From Nectonema munidae (taxonomy: Eukaryota > Nematomorpha > Nectonematoida > Nectonematidae), in assembly GCA_030549495.1 (NCBI GenBank), contig JAUIRK010000649.1:1-64000 (forward strand): a stretch of DNA of 64,000 nucleotides. The letters run 5' to 3'. The position numbers were made by a program, and so were the translations under genes. This document shows, piece after piece, positions 22,700 to 33,707 of this stretch. The notes beneath the pieces are model-generated. The model was not told where the DNA came from. It worked only from the letters and a program-made list of their open reading frames with translations, and did not search any database. Position 1 is the first letter of the stretch. Each line of letters starts with the position of its first letter.

Positions 22700-24657
22700 G
22701 TAATCGATTATAATCCACAAAGTGTTAAAATATAACGATAAAGGATCGTTTACAATTGACGTCAATCTATTTTTGTCAATATTAGACCCCTCCCCCTCTT
22801 GTCAACCTATGTCAATTTTAGTGGATACCCAATTTAGTTTAATGTCAACTTGAGGAGACCCTCCTCCTTCCTCTTGAGGTTGATGTCTATTGGGAATTGT
22901 CTTAAGATGTTTATCATGCCACAAATTTCAAGCACTTTCACAACTTCTTCCCTTGGATCGTATTTCCATCTTACAAAAGGGGGAATTTTAAGCATCTTTC
23001 AAATATGTATAATATTATACGTTTACCAAAACAAAGAAGATTATAAAAATAACAAGAACAAAGATAGAGAGTGCTTTTGGACTTATTCTTTCGCAGCATG
23101 TGTGTACAAATTTAAAAAAAATCGATATTATCATTACAAATTATAGACAGTGAGTGTGACCGATATTATCATTACAATCATTCGAAATTCAATAATTCAA
23201 TGAAATAAGTTTTATATTTCAAGTGCCGAAATAAAGGGATATACGATAATGACTTTCAAATATAATCCGATATAATCAAAGCGCCAAGTAGCTAGAGATT
23301 ACTGTAATCAACTTCATTCAAACTAAAAATGGAAGCATAGATACTATTAACTAATAATTGTATTGTACAACTTGTAACTCTTATTACACAAAAAGAATAA
23401 ATATGAATATATTGTGGTATCCGTAGCTCAGTCAGTAGTAATTTAACATTTTAGAAAATTGTTATCGTTACTTACATGGTGATTAGATAAAAATGAGAAA
23501 TATGGTCGTTAGATGGGCAAACCATATAAAATATGCTTTCATCCGATTTTTATTTTACTATTATACACTTTTTAGTACAAACGATTTAGAATATTTTGTA
23601 TAAATAGCTTATCAATTAAGCGCTAAAAGCAGTGGATGCTGATAACTCATTTGTTTACATATTCTTTATTTTTGGGATAGACTTCATGGACCCCTTAATG
23701 TATTAAAAGGACCCCCAATATTCATATTTTTCTCCATGGACCCCCTTAAATTGCCAATGGACCCTTAGGGGTCCATATAGACACGGTTGGGAAATCTTGA
23801 TCTACCTTTAGTGTCGATTTGTATGTAATTAACTAGAATACATCCCTCAATATCTTCTATGAACTTAAAACATTTTTCTTACGTAATCTTTATCATTTAG
23901 CTGTACCAAGATATAATCTTTCTAAATATAAACAAAAGTCATTGAAGTACAGAGTATGTATGCTCTGGAATAAAACCTTATCATTATACTTCAATGAGTT
24001 TGATTACACCTACAAAATAAAGAGTGCAATGACTAGAATGTTTATTGACAAATATTTTTATATTTGCACTAAGACTAATTGTTTTTCCTGCTTACCTAAA
24101 AGTTTGAATTGATAAATTGCGATTGGCTAGCATACTTTTTTTTTTTTTTTTATAAAATACATATATTTTTTTTTTTATTATTTATTTCTAACTATTAATT
24201 TATTTGTGCGATTAATGTTTGTAAATTGTATCATTTATTTTATATATATATATATGTTCTTCATAATGTGAATACCAATTTTTAGTGTATATTTTTTACT
24301 TTCTTTCTTTTAATTTTGTTTCAAAATTCTAAATACTCCTTTGTTTTCTAATCTCATTTTATATCTTAAGTTACACCTTTTAAGCGGCTATGACCTTCGG
24401 TGTACTTGAAATATATCGATTTATTTATACTACAATGTTCATGTTTTTTTTTTTTAATTTTGTTTATCATAATAATCATTGATTTGTTTCTTAATAAATT
24501 TCTTCTTCTTCTATTACAAGTTAATTTTGATAATATAAAAAATTATGTTAAAATTATTAAATAAAATTCATGAAAACTATCTATACCTCAACTCTCTTTT
24601 TTTTCTATCGCCTTTTTGCCTAATTAGAAATTAATTTTTTAAACTAGATTTAAGAAT
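22700..24657. other. No gene seen; hAT right part and AT-rich spacer
   Basis: Bases 23675-23790 repeat GGACCCCC/GGACCCTTAG words belonging to the hAT right end. A tRNA-like 5' half (GTATCCGTAGCTCAGTCAGT) near 23417 has no 3' half. 24130-24260 and 24440-24460 are poly-T and TA runs. No coding frame is supported. Confidence 0.4.
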
Positions 24658-24760
24658 TAACCCTTTATCGACCAAAATTTTTAAGAGTAATCGTCTGGTT
24701 TTGGTTAAATGGAATTTTATATAAGTAAACCAGATGATTTTCACTCCATGTTAAACCGGT
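24658..24760. mobile_element. Partial piggyBac-type MITE
   Basis: TTAACCCTTTATCGACCAAAA at the left matches the CCCGTTAACGACC-style end of the 19852 element. CGTCTGGTT and AACCAGATGAT form an internal inverted pair. The right terminus is not recognisable. Confidence 0.4.
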
Positions 24761-24796
24761 GTCACACTGGTCCTCAAAAAAATTTTGATGCTTACA

Positions 24797-27360
24797 TATC
24801 ATCATCATCATTAAAGTACCGTATCCATTTCGACGTGGGCAACCATGGAGCGCCAAAGTTGTTTTCTTTCATTTTTCTTCTCATCTTGGCTATCGTGTGA
24901 TTCCTTCCAATAACTTATTTGAGACCATCAGTGAATTTCTTCCGTGGTCTTTCTCTTCTTCCTTCTATCATTCCGAATGTACACAACCTTTCTAATCCGT
25001 CTTTTCTCTCGATGTGACGAGCAAGGGCTAACTATCTTTTGTATATTTTAGTCAATAAGGTTCTTCTGGTTTTAACTTTATTTAATATTTTTTCATTCAT
25101 AAATCTTTGGATCCATGAAGTTCGTAGTACTGTTCTCCATATTTTCATTTCAAACTCATATTTATTGATAATTTTGTATTCCTAAATAACTTTCCAATTT
25201 TTTCACGGCACTATTTGCTATTTATATTCTCCTTTTTATTTCCTTATTACTTATTCCGTCCTAGTTTATTAAACTTCCCAGGTATACAACTTGTTCCACT
25301 AAATCAATTACTTCATTCCCTTCTTTCAATCTTATCTTCGGACTTCTTTCTTTTTTCGTAATGACCATTTTTTTTTGTTTTCTTCCTATGTAATTTTATC
25401 TCCATCGCCTCACTTTGTTTGTCGATCTGTTGTATAAGATGTTGTCATTTCTATTCGTTATTAGCTATCAATACTATATTTTCTGGTTACGTAATTTTGT
25501 TGATGTTTTTCCTGCTAACTTTATGCCCTCATCCTCAACATTTCTTACTATCATTTCCGCCTAGATATTAAAAAGATCCGGTGATAGCACACAGCCTTGT
25601 CTAACTCCTCTTTTTATTTTAATCCAAGATGTCATCTCCTCCGCTACTTTCATTACCACCTTTTGAATCTTGTATACATTTTCTATTATTTTAAGTCTAT
25701 TCCAATGTTTTTCAAAATATTAAGTAGTCCTTTATGTCTCACCCTATCAGATGCCTTTTCGTAATCTATAAAGCGTAAATATACTTCTTTCTGTACTTCT
25801 ATTTCATTTCCCACTATTCAGTTCAATGTATATATGGCATTGATGGTTCTTGAGATTGCAACAACTCCAAATTGTTCTTCTGCTACTTTTTTCCTTATTT
25901 TGTTCTTTATCCTCTCTGCTATTTCTTTTAGTATTCTTTTTGTAGTGTGATTTATAATACTTACTATTCTGTGCTTTTCACATCTCTTCGTGCTTTCAAA
26001 CTTCGGTATTGTTATTATTAGCGTCTCAATCATTTGGCTTGGTATTTTACCACTTACATATAATTTATTTTCCATATCGGTAATAATATCTACTCCTCTT
26101 TCCGCCATGGCTTCAAGCACTTCTCCAGATAATCCATCTTTCCTAATGGCCTTACAATTTTACGTATTTCTGAGAGATTTTTTAATTTCTTTTCTCATGA
26201 TTTCTGGTCCATGTTCGTTTGTTTCTTTGTATATATTCTTCTCATCTATTTGTTTTTTCTGTATATTGTTTTGTTTATCTTATCGTACATTTCTCTTGAG
26301 TTTATTTTTGATAATTCTTCAATTTCGGCACATTCTTCATTGATTTATTTTTCTTTTGCTGCAATGTATTCTTTATGTATTCTTCTGTTGTATCCTTTAT
26401 ATATCTTTTCATCTCTAATTTTTACTTTACTTCTTTCATCCATAAGTTTAAGATTTCTTCGTTCATCCATGGATTCTTTCTTTTCCTTTTAGTCTTGGGT
26501 ATTTCTTCAATTGTCTCTTCTACAGCTTTTTGGAGATTGTTCCATTGTTGCTGTGCACCTTCTTTTATCTCTTTTTCAATAAGTGCCGTATATCTATTCA
26601 TTGTTTTTGAAACGAAACTTTCTCTTTTTGCTTGGTTTTTCTTCAGCATATCAAAATCTTTCCTAATGTTTGATTTACCAATTCTCGTTTTCTTTAGCAT
26701 TATTTTTACACCTGTAATTACTGAATTGTGATCGCTGTTGCAATCTGTTTCATGGTAAGCTTTAATTTGCGTAATTGCATTTCTGAACCTTCTATTTATT
26801 GTGATATAAATTATAATCAATTTAGTTTTGTATTTTCCTCCTGGACTTTTCCATGTCCGTAGTTTTCTGGGGTGATGTTTAAACGATCTGCTTGTTATTA
26901 CTTGTTTGTATTGTTAACACCATTTCACCTTGAATTTCGTTTTCCAAGTCCATGTGGTCCTACTATGTCTTCTTTCCTTCCATTTCCTACTTTTGCGTTC
27001 AAGTCACCCATTATATTATTATTTCGTGTTCTTTACAACATTCTCCTGCTTTTGACATCTATTCGTAAAAGGTCTGAATTTCTTCTTCTCTACTATCATC
27101 TGTTGGTGAGTATATCTGAAATATATTTATATTCAAGGGGTTTCCTTTTATCTTCATCATTATTATTCTGTCTAATATTGGCCAACATCTTATTAGACTA
27201 TTTTTGATATTTTTATATATCATAATTCCAACTTTTCTATTCGGTGTTTGTCTTCCAAAATATATAACTTTCCTTCCTTGATCTGTTGTCATTTCTCTTG
27301 CTCCAGGCCATCTCATCTCTCCCATTCCTAATATATTAATCTTAAGTTTTGCTATTTCTT
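24797..27360 (-). mobile_element. RTE-like LINE, 5'-truncated and broken
   Basis: Read on the - strand, the order is endonuclease, reverse transcriptase, C-terminus, tail. 27325-27060 encodes MGEMRWPGAREM and NIFQIYSPTDD. 26820-26422 encodes DCNSDHNSVITG, the endonuclease end. 26120-25818 encodes IETLIITIPKFESTK and AERIKNKI. About 25610-25565 reads GVRQGCVLSPDLF, the RT box before the catalytic site. Near 24856-24810 it reads LWRSMVAHVEMDTVL, followed by a repeated ATG tail, as usual for the RTE clade. The frame is interrupted many times, and the FADD region is not recognisable. Open frames on the + strand here are antisense shadows. Confidence 0.85.
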
Positions 27361-27424
27361 ACATATATCGATGCATATTTCTTACAGTATATCGTTTACA
27401 AATATATATATGAACAAAAATATA

Positions 27425-27715
27425 TTAGAACTTTTAAATTAATTTTTAGATGTACTGATTCTATTGTGTGTATACAATTTTTTGAACATTTCTTTTTAAA
27501 TTTATTGTTTTAGGTCCTTTGGCTTTTCTCTAATTAGTTTTATTTGCAGGATAAAGACTCATTAGTTCTTCTTCATTTAGGAAATTTTTATTTTCTAAAC
27601 CTTCAAGAAGCTCAGTTATTTGAATCAATTATTATAAATTAAAGATATTCCAGGATTAATCAAGATGTCGGATTAACAAAGGTCTGAATTTGTGATTTAC
27701 GGTTTAGAGATAGTC
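27425..27715. repeat. Dispersed repeat shared with 51390-51515
   Basis: ATTTTTAGATGTACTGATTC and TTGTTTTAGGTCCTTTGG followed by CTTTCTCTAATTAGTTTTAT occur in both places in the same order. On the - strand both copies encode KLIREKPKDLKQ or its close match. Here the block is followed by GATTAATCAAGATGTCGGAT, which has a pogo-end look. Confidence 0.6.
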
Positions 27716-28050
27716 AACTATATTTCTTTCAGTATGCTGCGCTTTAATTAATCAATATAATAATAAATTAACGAATTAGATGCTTATATATAATATGCGA
27801 AAAGTTTGATATACAATATAAAATTTATATTTTTTTTACAAAGAAAATAGTAACTCTTACTACTTACACCTAACTTCTCTTTTCTTGCAACCTTTTTTGT
27901 CAACTTTTATAAAATGGCTTCAAATTGTTTCTAGAAGAATTTCAGGACAATTTTGATTATTTATCTTTAATATTATATTTCATAACAAATATATCAATTT
28001 GTATACAAACATAATAATCTTCCATTCACACTACCTCTAGGAAAACTAAC
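27716..28050 (+). other. Probable 5' region of the LINE
   Basis: AT-rich leader before ORF1. The exact 5' end of the element is not visible because no target duplication could be paired with the repeat tail. The last ~40 bases before the ATG (CACTACCTCTAGGAAAACTA) share the A/C-rich style of the LINE coding strand. Confidence 0.4.
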
Positions 28051-29025
28051 ATGTCCAACAAAAGGGCACGCTCGGAATCCGATCAACTGAACAAAACGAC
28101 CGAAACTTTAAACAATTTATTCAATGATTTTATTGCTAAAACCTCTCTTTCCCCAAGTGACCAAATTATATTCAATGATCTCAAATACAATATAGCTCTA
28201 CATTACATAAAAACCTCTGAAAATCCTATAGTAGAAACAACAGCACCAGAATCTTATGCTAACGCTAGTAATAAATCCTTACCTGTATCGTCCTCCCAAC
28301 AGAAAACAATACTAGCCCCAAATTCTACACCCAATATGAAAACTACCAACACCCCCTTGATCAAAAAGCATTTGGAACCCAACCTTACTCTAAAAATCTC
28401 GCCTCCCAACAATATCATATCTCAGAAAGAAAAAGCTATTCACCGCCAACATGTTATTAAAGGCCTTGAAACCAAAAATAACTCCCTCTCTATTACTAAA
28501 ACCAGATCCTCACATACAGGAACCATCTACTTTCAATTCAAAAATTCACAACAAAAAGCAGCAGCTAAATCCTCTCTCTTAAAAAACGGCGTCAGCGTTT
28601 GTGATTTACCCACTCCAATACCCAAATTTATTCTAAGAGGTATACCTAAAGAAATTAATATTAATAATCTGACAGACACATTAGAAGAACAAAACGAAAA
28701 CTTCAAAAGTATAGGAAAATTAGTGAATCCTACCCAACTAGGCAAGGAAGGAACCTTCTCCTACACGGTACTAATTGAGCCAAGCAATCCTGAATTATTT
28801 AAATATCTCCGCAATCAACCAAAAATTTTTCTAGGATATAATCTGTTAACCCTAAATCTTTTTAAACCCAGAACTAAACAATGCGAAAATTGCCTTAAAT
28901 ACGGCCACTTGAAACAAAAATGTAATGCTTCATCCCCAAACTGCGCACACTGCGGCAACCGAGGACATTCACTAACATCTTGCACACTCAAACGACTCAA
29001 CCAAGATCACCTGCATCAATTGTAA
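28051..29025 (+). CDS. LINE ORF1, nucleic-acid-binding protein
   Basis: This 324-residue protein corresponds to the Gag-like ORF1 of I/R1-group LINEs, which binds the element's RNA. The N-terminal ~170 residues are low-complexity, Ser/Thr/Lys/Asn-rich. About residues 175-270 (IPKFILRGIPKEININNLTD, VLIEPSNPELFKYL) look like the RRM-type fold that precedes the knuckles. Two CCHC knuckles follow: C278-x2-C281-x4-H286-x4-C291 and C298-x2-C301-x4-H306-x4-C311. The stop at 29023-29025 cuts off a third knuckle (TCINCKLPHIATSKTC), which sits in the adjacent frame and runs to a TAA overlapping the ORF2 start. A small frameshift near 28985-29008 is therefore likely. ORF2 follows 97 bases later. Confidence 0.85.
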   Translation: MSNKRARSESDQLNKTTETLNNLFNDFIAKTSLSPSDQIIFNDLKYNIALHYIKTSENPIVETTAPESYANASNKSLPVSSSQQKTILAPNSTPNMKTTNTPLIKKHLEPNLTLKISPPNNIISQKEKAIHRQHVIKGLETKNNSLSITKTRSSHTGTIYFQFKNSQQKAAAKSSLLKNGVSVCDLPTPIPKFILRGIPKEININNLTDTLEEQNENFKSIGKLVNPTQLGKEGTFSYTVLIEPSNPELFKYLRNQPKIFLGYNLLTLNLFKPRTKQCENCLKYGHLKQKCNASSPNCAHCGNRGHSLTSCTLKRLNQDHLHQL

Positions 29026-29121
29026 ATTACCACATATTGCAACATCCAAAACATGCAGTTTTTATATCAATCACAGTAACTCAATTCTAGCGCAACACAT
29101 TAAAACTATAGATAATTACAC

Positions 29122-32100
29122 ATGTTAAATTTTCTGCACATCAACTTAAATCATTCTAAAACGGCATGGGATAACCTTATTAATATAATTCTCTCCCAAC
29201 AATACGATGTAATATCCATCAATGAACCCTACACACGCATACCTCACCTACTTGACCAATACAAACTCATACACCTACCCCCTTTAAACGATTACTCCGC
29301 TTGCATCATAATAAAAACTTCCATTCTCAATACACCATTATACCAATTCTCCAACTCTAACTACATCTTCACTCTTATCCACTCAACTACTACGCCACTA
29401 ATCTTCTGTTCTCTTTACTCACAACCCTCTTCTTTACATCCTATTCCTTATCGTTTTGATAATACACTAACCCAAATAAAAAACTACATCAACAAAAGTT
29501 TTTACCTCATTATTTCTACAGACCTAAATGCACGTTCATACTTATGGGATATAAAACAAAATTTTCGTGGTTTGCAAACCCTCAATTTCCTTTCTGCCCA
29601 TAACCTCACTATAGCTGATTCTAGCACATCACCAACTTTTCAAAGAAAACACCTAGACAAAATATATCAATCCCACATCGACATCACCATTATCTCAAAT
29701 GAATCACTTAAAATTATAAAAAATTGGAAGATTTGTGATACACCCTCAGCTTCAGACCACTCTTTTATATCTTTCCAAGCCAATCTTAATGCACTTAAAA
29801 AGATCAAACACAAACACCCCATTGGCAAACACATTTTCTGGTCAGCCTTCCTAAAATCCCTACAATCAAAACTTTACAATACGGAAATGGAAACCAATAC
29901 AACATCAGAACTAGAAAAATCAGCATTATTCCTTAACGAAACAATTTCAACTTCTATTATCTCTTCCACTCCTAACAACCCATTTCCGAAACGCAAAAAC
30001 GCCTATTTCTGGAACCCCTACTTGAACAACCTAAAACACCAAATCAAACGCTCATCAAAACTTATAAGAAGAATAAACACCCAGGATAACATTCAACATT
30101 ACTTCCTACTAAAAAACCTGTACAAAAAAGAAATCAATAAAGCTAAAAAACAAGCCTGGAAAAAATTCACCACTCAAACTCCCTCCAACCCCTGGAGCAC
30201 TATTCATAAAATCACTAATAAAAAATCCTCATCTCCATTGCCTCCCCATATACTCCCAGCAAACAACAATGAAGCATCACACTTGAACCCCTCCTTTCTC
30301 ACCTCACTTTTTCCATCTGATTCACTAATAACCGACAACATTCACAATTCCATCATAAGACTTAAAACTCAAGCATACTTACGCAACACCAACACCTTTG
30401 ATTTTCCACGAATCACTATCACAGAACTCAACAATGCCGTAAACTCCTTCAAACCCAAACTAGCTTGCAGTTACGACCACATATCCATGAAACACGTTCG
30501 CAAAGCATACCATATTATTTATCCCCACATACTTCAATTATTCAACAGTTGCTTAAGACTAAGCTATTTTCCAAATATCTGGAAAATTAGCAAATTAATC
30601 TTAATTCCCAAACCAAATCGAGATCTAAATAACATAAAAAACTGGCGCCCCATATCTCTTTTACCGACAATAGGCAAAATCTTAGAGAAAATTCTGAGGA
30701 AGAGACTGTTACATTATAGCTTAAAAAATGGTCTCATTCACGCTAATCAATTTGCTTATCTTCCCAACAAAAGCTCAGAACTAGCACTTTCTCGCCTCAC
30801 GCTCTTCCTCGAGTCCGCACTAAAGAATCATAAAATAGCCTCAACTTTATTCCTAGATATTGAAAATGCTTTTAACACTGCCTGGAACCCAGCTATTATT
30901 AATAATCTCATAGATAACACCTACCCCACATACATGATAAAATTCATACACAATTACCTCAACCATCGCATTCTAATTCTAACTGAAAACAACAACTCAT
31001 ATATTCGCGAGCTCTCTCTCTCTACTCCTCAAGGAGGCAACTTATCTGACCTACTTTGGTTAATACTCATCAATCCACTTCTTGCCTTTATCAACAACAA
31101 GTCTGACTTTTCTCAGGGATTCTCCGATGATCTTCTTTTCTCCTTTTCTAGTTCTGAGCAAAACGAAAATCTTAAACAATCTGCTTCTTTACTAAAACAA
31201 ATTCAATTCAAAGCCCAACAATTCAAAATTTCCTTTAACCCTAATAAATCCCACTTAATCCACTTTACACGCAAAAGAATCAAACCTTTACCCTTACAAC
31301 TGAACACAACAGACAAATTAGATCCTCAAAACCAAGTAAAATATCTCGGACTCACCTTTCAACCCAATCTAAAATTCTCAACTCATTTCAAAAGCATCTC
31401 ACAAAAACTAATCAAAACCCTTTTCTCTCTTAAAAACGGAATTTCTTACAAATGGGGACTTTCCCCAAAAATCACAAAATTCATTCATAAAAGTCTAATT
31501 TTCCCTGTCCTCAAATATGGAGTTCTCTCATGGGGCTCAGAGTTGAGACACCAGTCATCCATCACTCATCTCAGCAAAATTCATCGCCTGTGTCTTCTTT
31601 CTATCACCAATGCCTATCACACTACACCAACTACAAAACTTGAATTATTCACTAACACGCTACCGCTACACCTCAATCTAAAGAAAACGCTTCTTAAAAA
31701 TTACCTTATAACTTTCTGCTCTACACCCCCACCACATCCTTTCACCAGCCTATACACAACTCAAACATCCCAATCCCTGCAGTATTACAATTCCTTATTA
31801 ATTCAGTTTGCTCCTAACAAAACATCTTATCAAGTACTACCATTAAACCACCCAATCGAGCTCATCCACCCTTCTTCGCCTCCTTCTTACATCACAAACA
31901 TCTGTCACCACAGATATCTTGCCCTAAACTCTATAGCTCACCAACGCACAACAAACAATACCTGTTCACTTTCAATTTTCACTGACGGTTCTAAATCACA
32001 ACACCGCTCTTCAGCTGCATGCGCTTTCTTCCTACAAAACACAAAAAACCCTTTTCTTATCCAACACACAAACCTAGATCCAGAAATCACTGCACACGAA

Positions 32101-32868
32101 ACTGAAATTCACGCAGTACTACTATCCTGCAACATACTCCTTAATAACCTAACTTCCTTTTCTACCTCCTTCAAATACATAACTTTTTTCACAGACTCGC
32201 AAAACTTAATAAAAAACCTAAAACTCGAAAATAAAATCTCACACTCAACTTATAGTTTAGCACGCAAACTTATTCACCTATCCAATCACTTTGCAGTAAA
32301 AATCGTCTGGTGCCCAGCTCATTCCAGCTGTTTTGAAAATTACCTCGTTGACTATATCGCAAAATCAAATATCTCCGATTCTCAGATCCTACCCCTATTT
32401 TCTCTACCCATCTCCACTTTTACAAATACTATAACCAACTCTACACTACTGCAGTGGCAACAATCTATCGACTCAACCATCACATCACCTCTGACATCTA
32501 TGCCATTATCACAACTCATTTTAAAGAAACACTTTCACTCACTCCCTCGGAACATCATTCGCTGGCTCTCATCCCATTGCCCTTGTAATGCATACTTCTT
32601 CAAATTCAAACTTCACTCAAACCCTTTCTGTCGTTACAGCTGTTCGTACATTGAAACACCTACACATATCCTCCTTTATTGTCCAATTTTTGATTCTCAC
32701 CGACACCAACTCCTTGATAAAAGTCGCTTCTTTTTTAAAGATATTCCATCCTCTTTACATGATCTTCTACAACATCCACTACTCATCAAACATCTCTCCC
32801 TTCTCATAACCACAATCGAACCTATACTCTCTGCAACCCAAACACTCATTCCTCCCTCAAATATCTAA
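29122..32868 (+). CDS. LINE ORF2: endonuclease, reverse transcriptase, RNase H
   Basis: This uninterrupted 1248-residue polyprotein would nick the target and copy the element RNA. An APE-type endonuclease fills residues ~1-230: HINLNH, E35 in INEPY, D134 and N136 in STDLNA, S-D212-H213. The reverse transcriptase spans ~470-790: LILIPKPNRD, NWRPISLLP, FLDIENAF, STPQGGNLS and the catalytic box F667-S-D669-D670, where YADD/FADD is usual. An RNase H domain follows with D955 (FTDGSK), E995 (ETEIHA), D1025 (FTDSQ) and D1077 (VDYIA). A C-terminal zinc motif starts at H1152-C-P-C. Endonuclease, RNase H and zinc order point to the R1/LOA/I group; the clade is inferred. The strand is rich in A and C and poor in G, unlike its surroundings. 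All catalytic residues I can check except the Ala-to-Ser change are present. Confidence 0.92.
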   Translation: MLNFLHINLNHSKTAWDNLINIILSQQYDVISINEPYTRIPHLLDQYKLIHLPPLNDYSACIIIKTSILNTPLYQFSNSNYIFTLIHSTTTPLIFCSLYSQPSSLHPIPYRFDNTLTQIKNYINKSFYLIISTDLNARSYLWDIKQNFRGLQTLNFLSAHNLTIADSSTSPTFQRKHLDKIYQSHIDITIISNESLKIIKNWKICDTPSASDHSFISFQANLNALKKIKHKHPIGKHIFWSAFLKSLQSKLYNTEMETNTTSELEKSALFLNETISTSIISSTPNNPFPKRKNAYFWNPYLNNLKHQIKRSSKLIRRINTQDNIQHYFLLKNLYKKEINKAKKQAWKKFTTQTPSNPWSTIHKITNKKSSSPLPPHILPANNNEASHLNPSFLTSLFPSDSLITDNIHNSIIRLKTQAYLRNTNTFDFPRITITELNNAVNSFKPKLACSYDHISMKHVRKAYHIIYPHILQLFNSCLRLSYFPNIWKISKLILIPKPNRDLNNIKNWRPISLLPTIGKILEKILRKRLLHYSLKNGLIHANQFAYLPNKSSELALSRLTLFLESALKNHKIASTLFLDIENAFNTAWNPAIINNLIDNTYPTYMIKFIHNYLNHRILILTENNNSYIRELSLSTPQGGNLSDLLWLILINPLLAFINNKSDFSQGFSDDLLFSFSSSEQNENLKQSASLLKQIQFKAQQFKISFNPNKSHLIHFTRKRIKPLPLQLNTTDKLDPQNQVKYLGLTFQPNLKFSTHFKSISQKLIKTLFSLKNGISYKWGLSPKITKFIHKSLIFPVLKYGVLSWGSELRHQSSITHLSKIHRLCLLSITNAYHTTPTTKLELFTNTLPLHLNLKKTLLKNYLITFCSTPPPHPFTSLYTTQTSQSLQYYNSLLIQFAPNKTSYQVLPLNHPIELIHPSSPPSYITNICHHRYLALNSIAHQRTTNNTCSLSIFTDGSKSQHRSSAACAFFLQNTKNPFLIQHTNLDPEITAHETEIHAVLLSCNILLNNLTSFSTSFKYITFFTDSQNLIKNLKLENKISHSTYSLARKLIHLSNHFAVKIVWCPAHSSCFENYLVDYIAKSNISDSQILPLFSLPISTFTNTITNSTLLQWQQSIDSTITSPLTSMPLSQLILKKHFHSLPRNIIRWLSSHCPCNAYFFKFKLHSNPFCRYSCSYIETPTHILLYCPIFDSHRHQLLDKSRFFFKDIPSSLHDLLQHPLLIKHLSLLITTIEPILSATQTLIPPSNI

Positions 32869-33085
32869 TAACAATAAGCCACTATCACCACTAATCCATG
32901 CATTCCACAAAACAATCTAATGTCTACACCCATAAAAATCTTCCAAATTTTCTTTTTCTATTTCAGAAAGACCCACAAAACTAAACTTACACTTTGAAGA
33001 CCAAATTCCAGCAGACTTGCAAGCATATCAGCTCCAGCTGGAAAGTGCTTAGAAATCTCCATACCTACCTACCTACCTACACCTA
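32869..33085 (+). mobile_element. 3' UTR and CTAC-repeat tail of the full LINE
   Basis: After the ORF2 stop come ~200 bases ending CAGCTGGAAAGTGCTTAGAA and ATCTCCATACCTACCTACC, with four CTAC units. The same end, CGCTGGAAAGTGCTTTGAAA, occurs before the tail of the next copy at 33660-33706, so the element's 3' end is well defined. There is no poly(A). Confidence 0.85.
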
Positions 33086-33707
33086 ACCTCCCACATCCCT
33101 CTCAACTCCCTACCTCTCAAAACCTTTCTAACGCACATTCACTTATCCTCTCTAGAAGAATGGCAGATGTCCATATCTTCATCTCAAAATGCACTAATCT
33201 CCTCTTTACCACACATCAGCACAATTCACACAACTTTCAAAAACAAAAAATTTACACCACCTCGTTCAAACATTCGTTGGCTATCAGGCCACTGCCCATG
33301 CAAAGCATATCTCTTCCGAATTAAAGTAAGAGAAAATCCATACTGTCGTTTCGGATGCGACACAATAGAAACGCCATACCACCTCATCTTCACATGTCAA
33401 ATCTTCTCTTATCATCGCCAAGATCATTTATTTCGCTGCCTTTCTTTACTTAATAGATCTCCAACAACACTCTCAGATCTTCTGTTACACCCAACACTGC
33501 TAAAATCCCTAGCAACCCTCATTGACACCATTGAAACAATTCTCACCACCGTTGATAACCCTATAACAAACTAATCTGCCTTTCTTTTTTTAGAATAACC
33601 TATCTCTACCAACATCTGCATCTTCTTTAACCAACTCTCAAGCTTACGCGAATCAGCACACGCTGGAAAGTGCTTTGAAATCTACCTACCTACCTACCTA
33701 CCTACTA
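33086..33707 (+). mobile_element. Second, 5'-truncated LINE copy in tandem
   Basis: Starts directly after the CTAC tail of the first copy. Its open frame 33167-33574 encodes the ORF2 C-terminus: RWLSGHCPCKAYLFRIKVRE, NPYCRFGCDTIETPYHL, HPTLLKSLATLIDTIETIL. This is clearly homologous to residues ~1145-1240 of the first copy, but diverged at many positions, so it is a different subfamily. It ends with the same GGAAAGTGCTTTGAAATC signal and five TACC units at 33686-33706. Only the RNase H-distal zinc region is left. Confidence 0.88.

Larger units (their letters stand above)
21165..23800 (-). mobile_element. hAT element (ZBED/FAM200-like), decayed
   Basis: Possible ends: CAGGAAACATTCCCAACC at the left and GGTTGGGAAATCTTG at the right (about 23785-23800), both followed inward by GGACCC-rich sequence. 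The transposase remnant lies on the - strand inside, and a mariner-type MITE is nested at 22471-22693. Target duplications were not found, so the outer limits are tentative. Confidence 0.55.

Noticed and set aside
23414-23440. tRNA-like 5' half (TAGCTCAGTCAGTAG).
   Set aside because: No matching T-arm or acceptor follows within 80 bases.
25990-26731. Four overlapping + strand frames rich in Phe, Ser and Leu.
   Set aside because: They are antisense to the RTE-like LINE; the - strand carries recognisable endonuclease and RT motifs.
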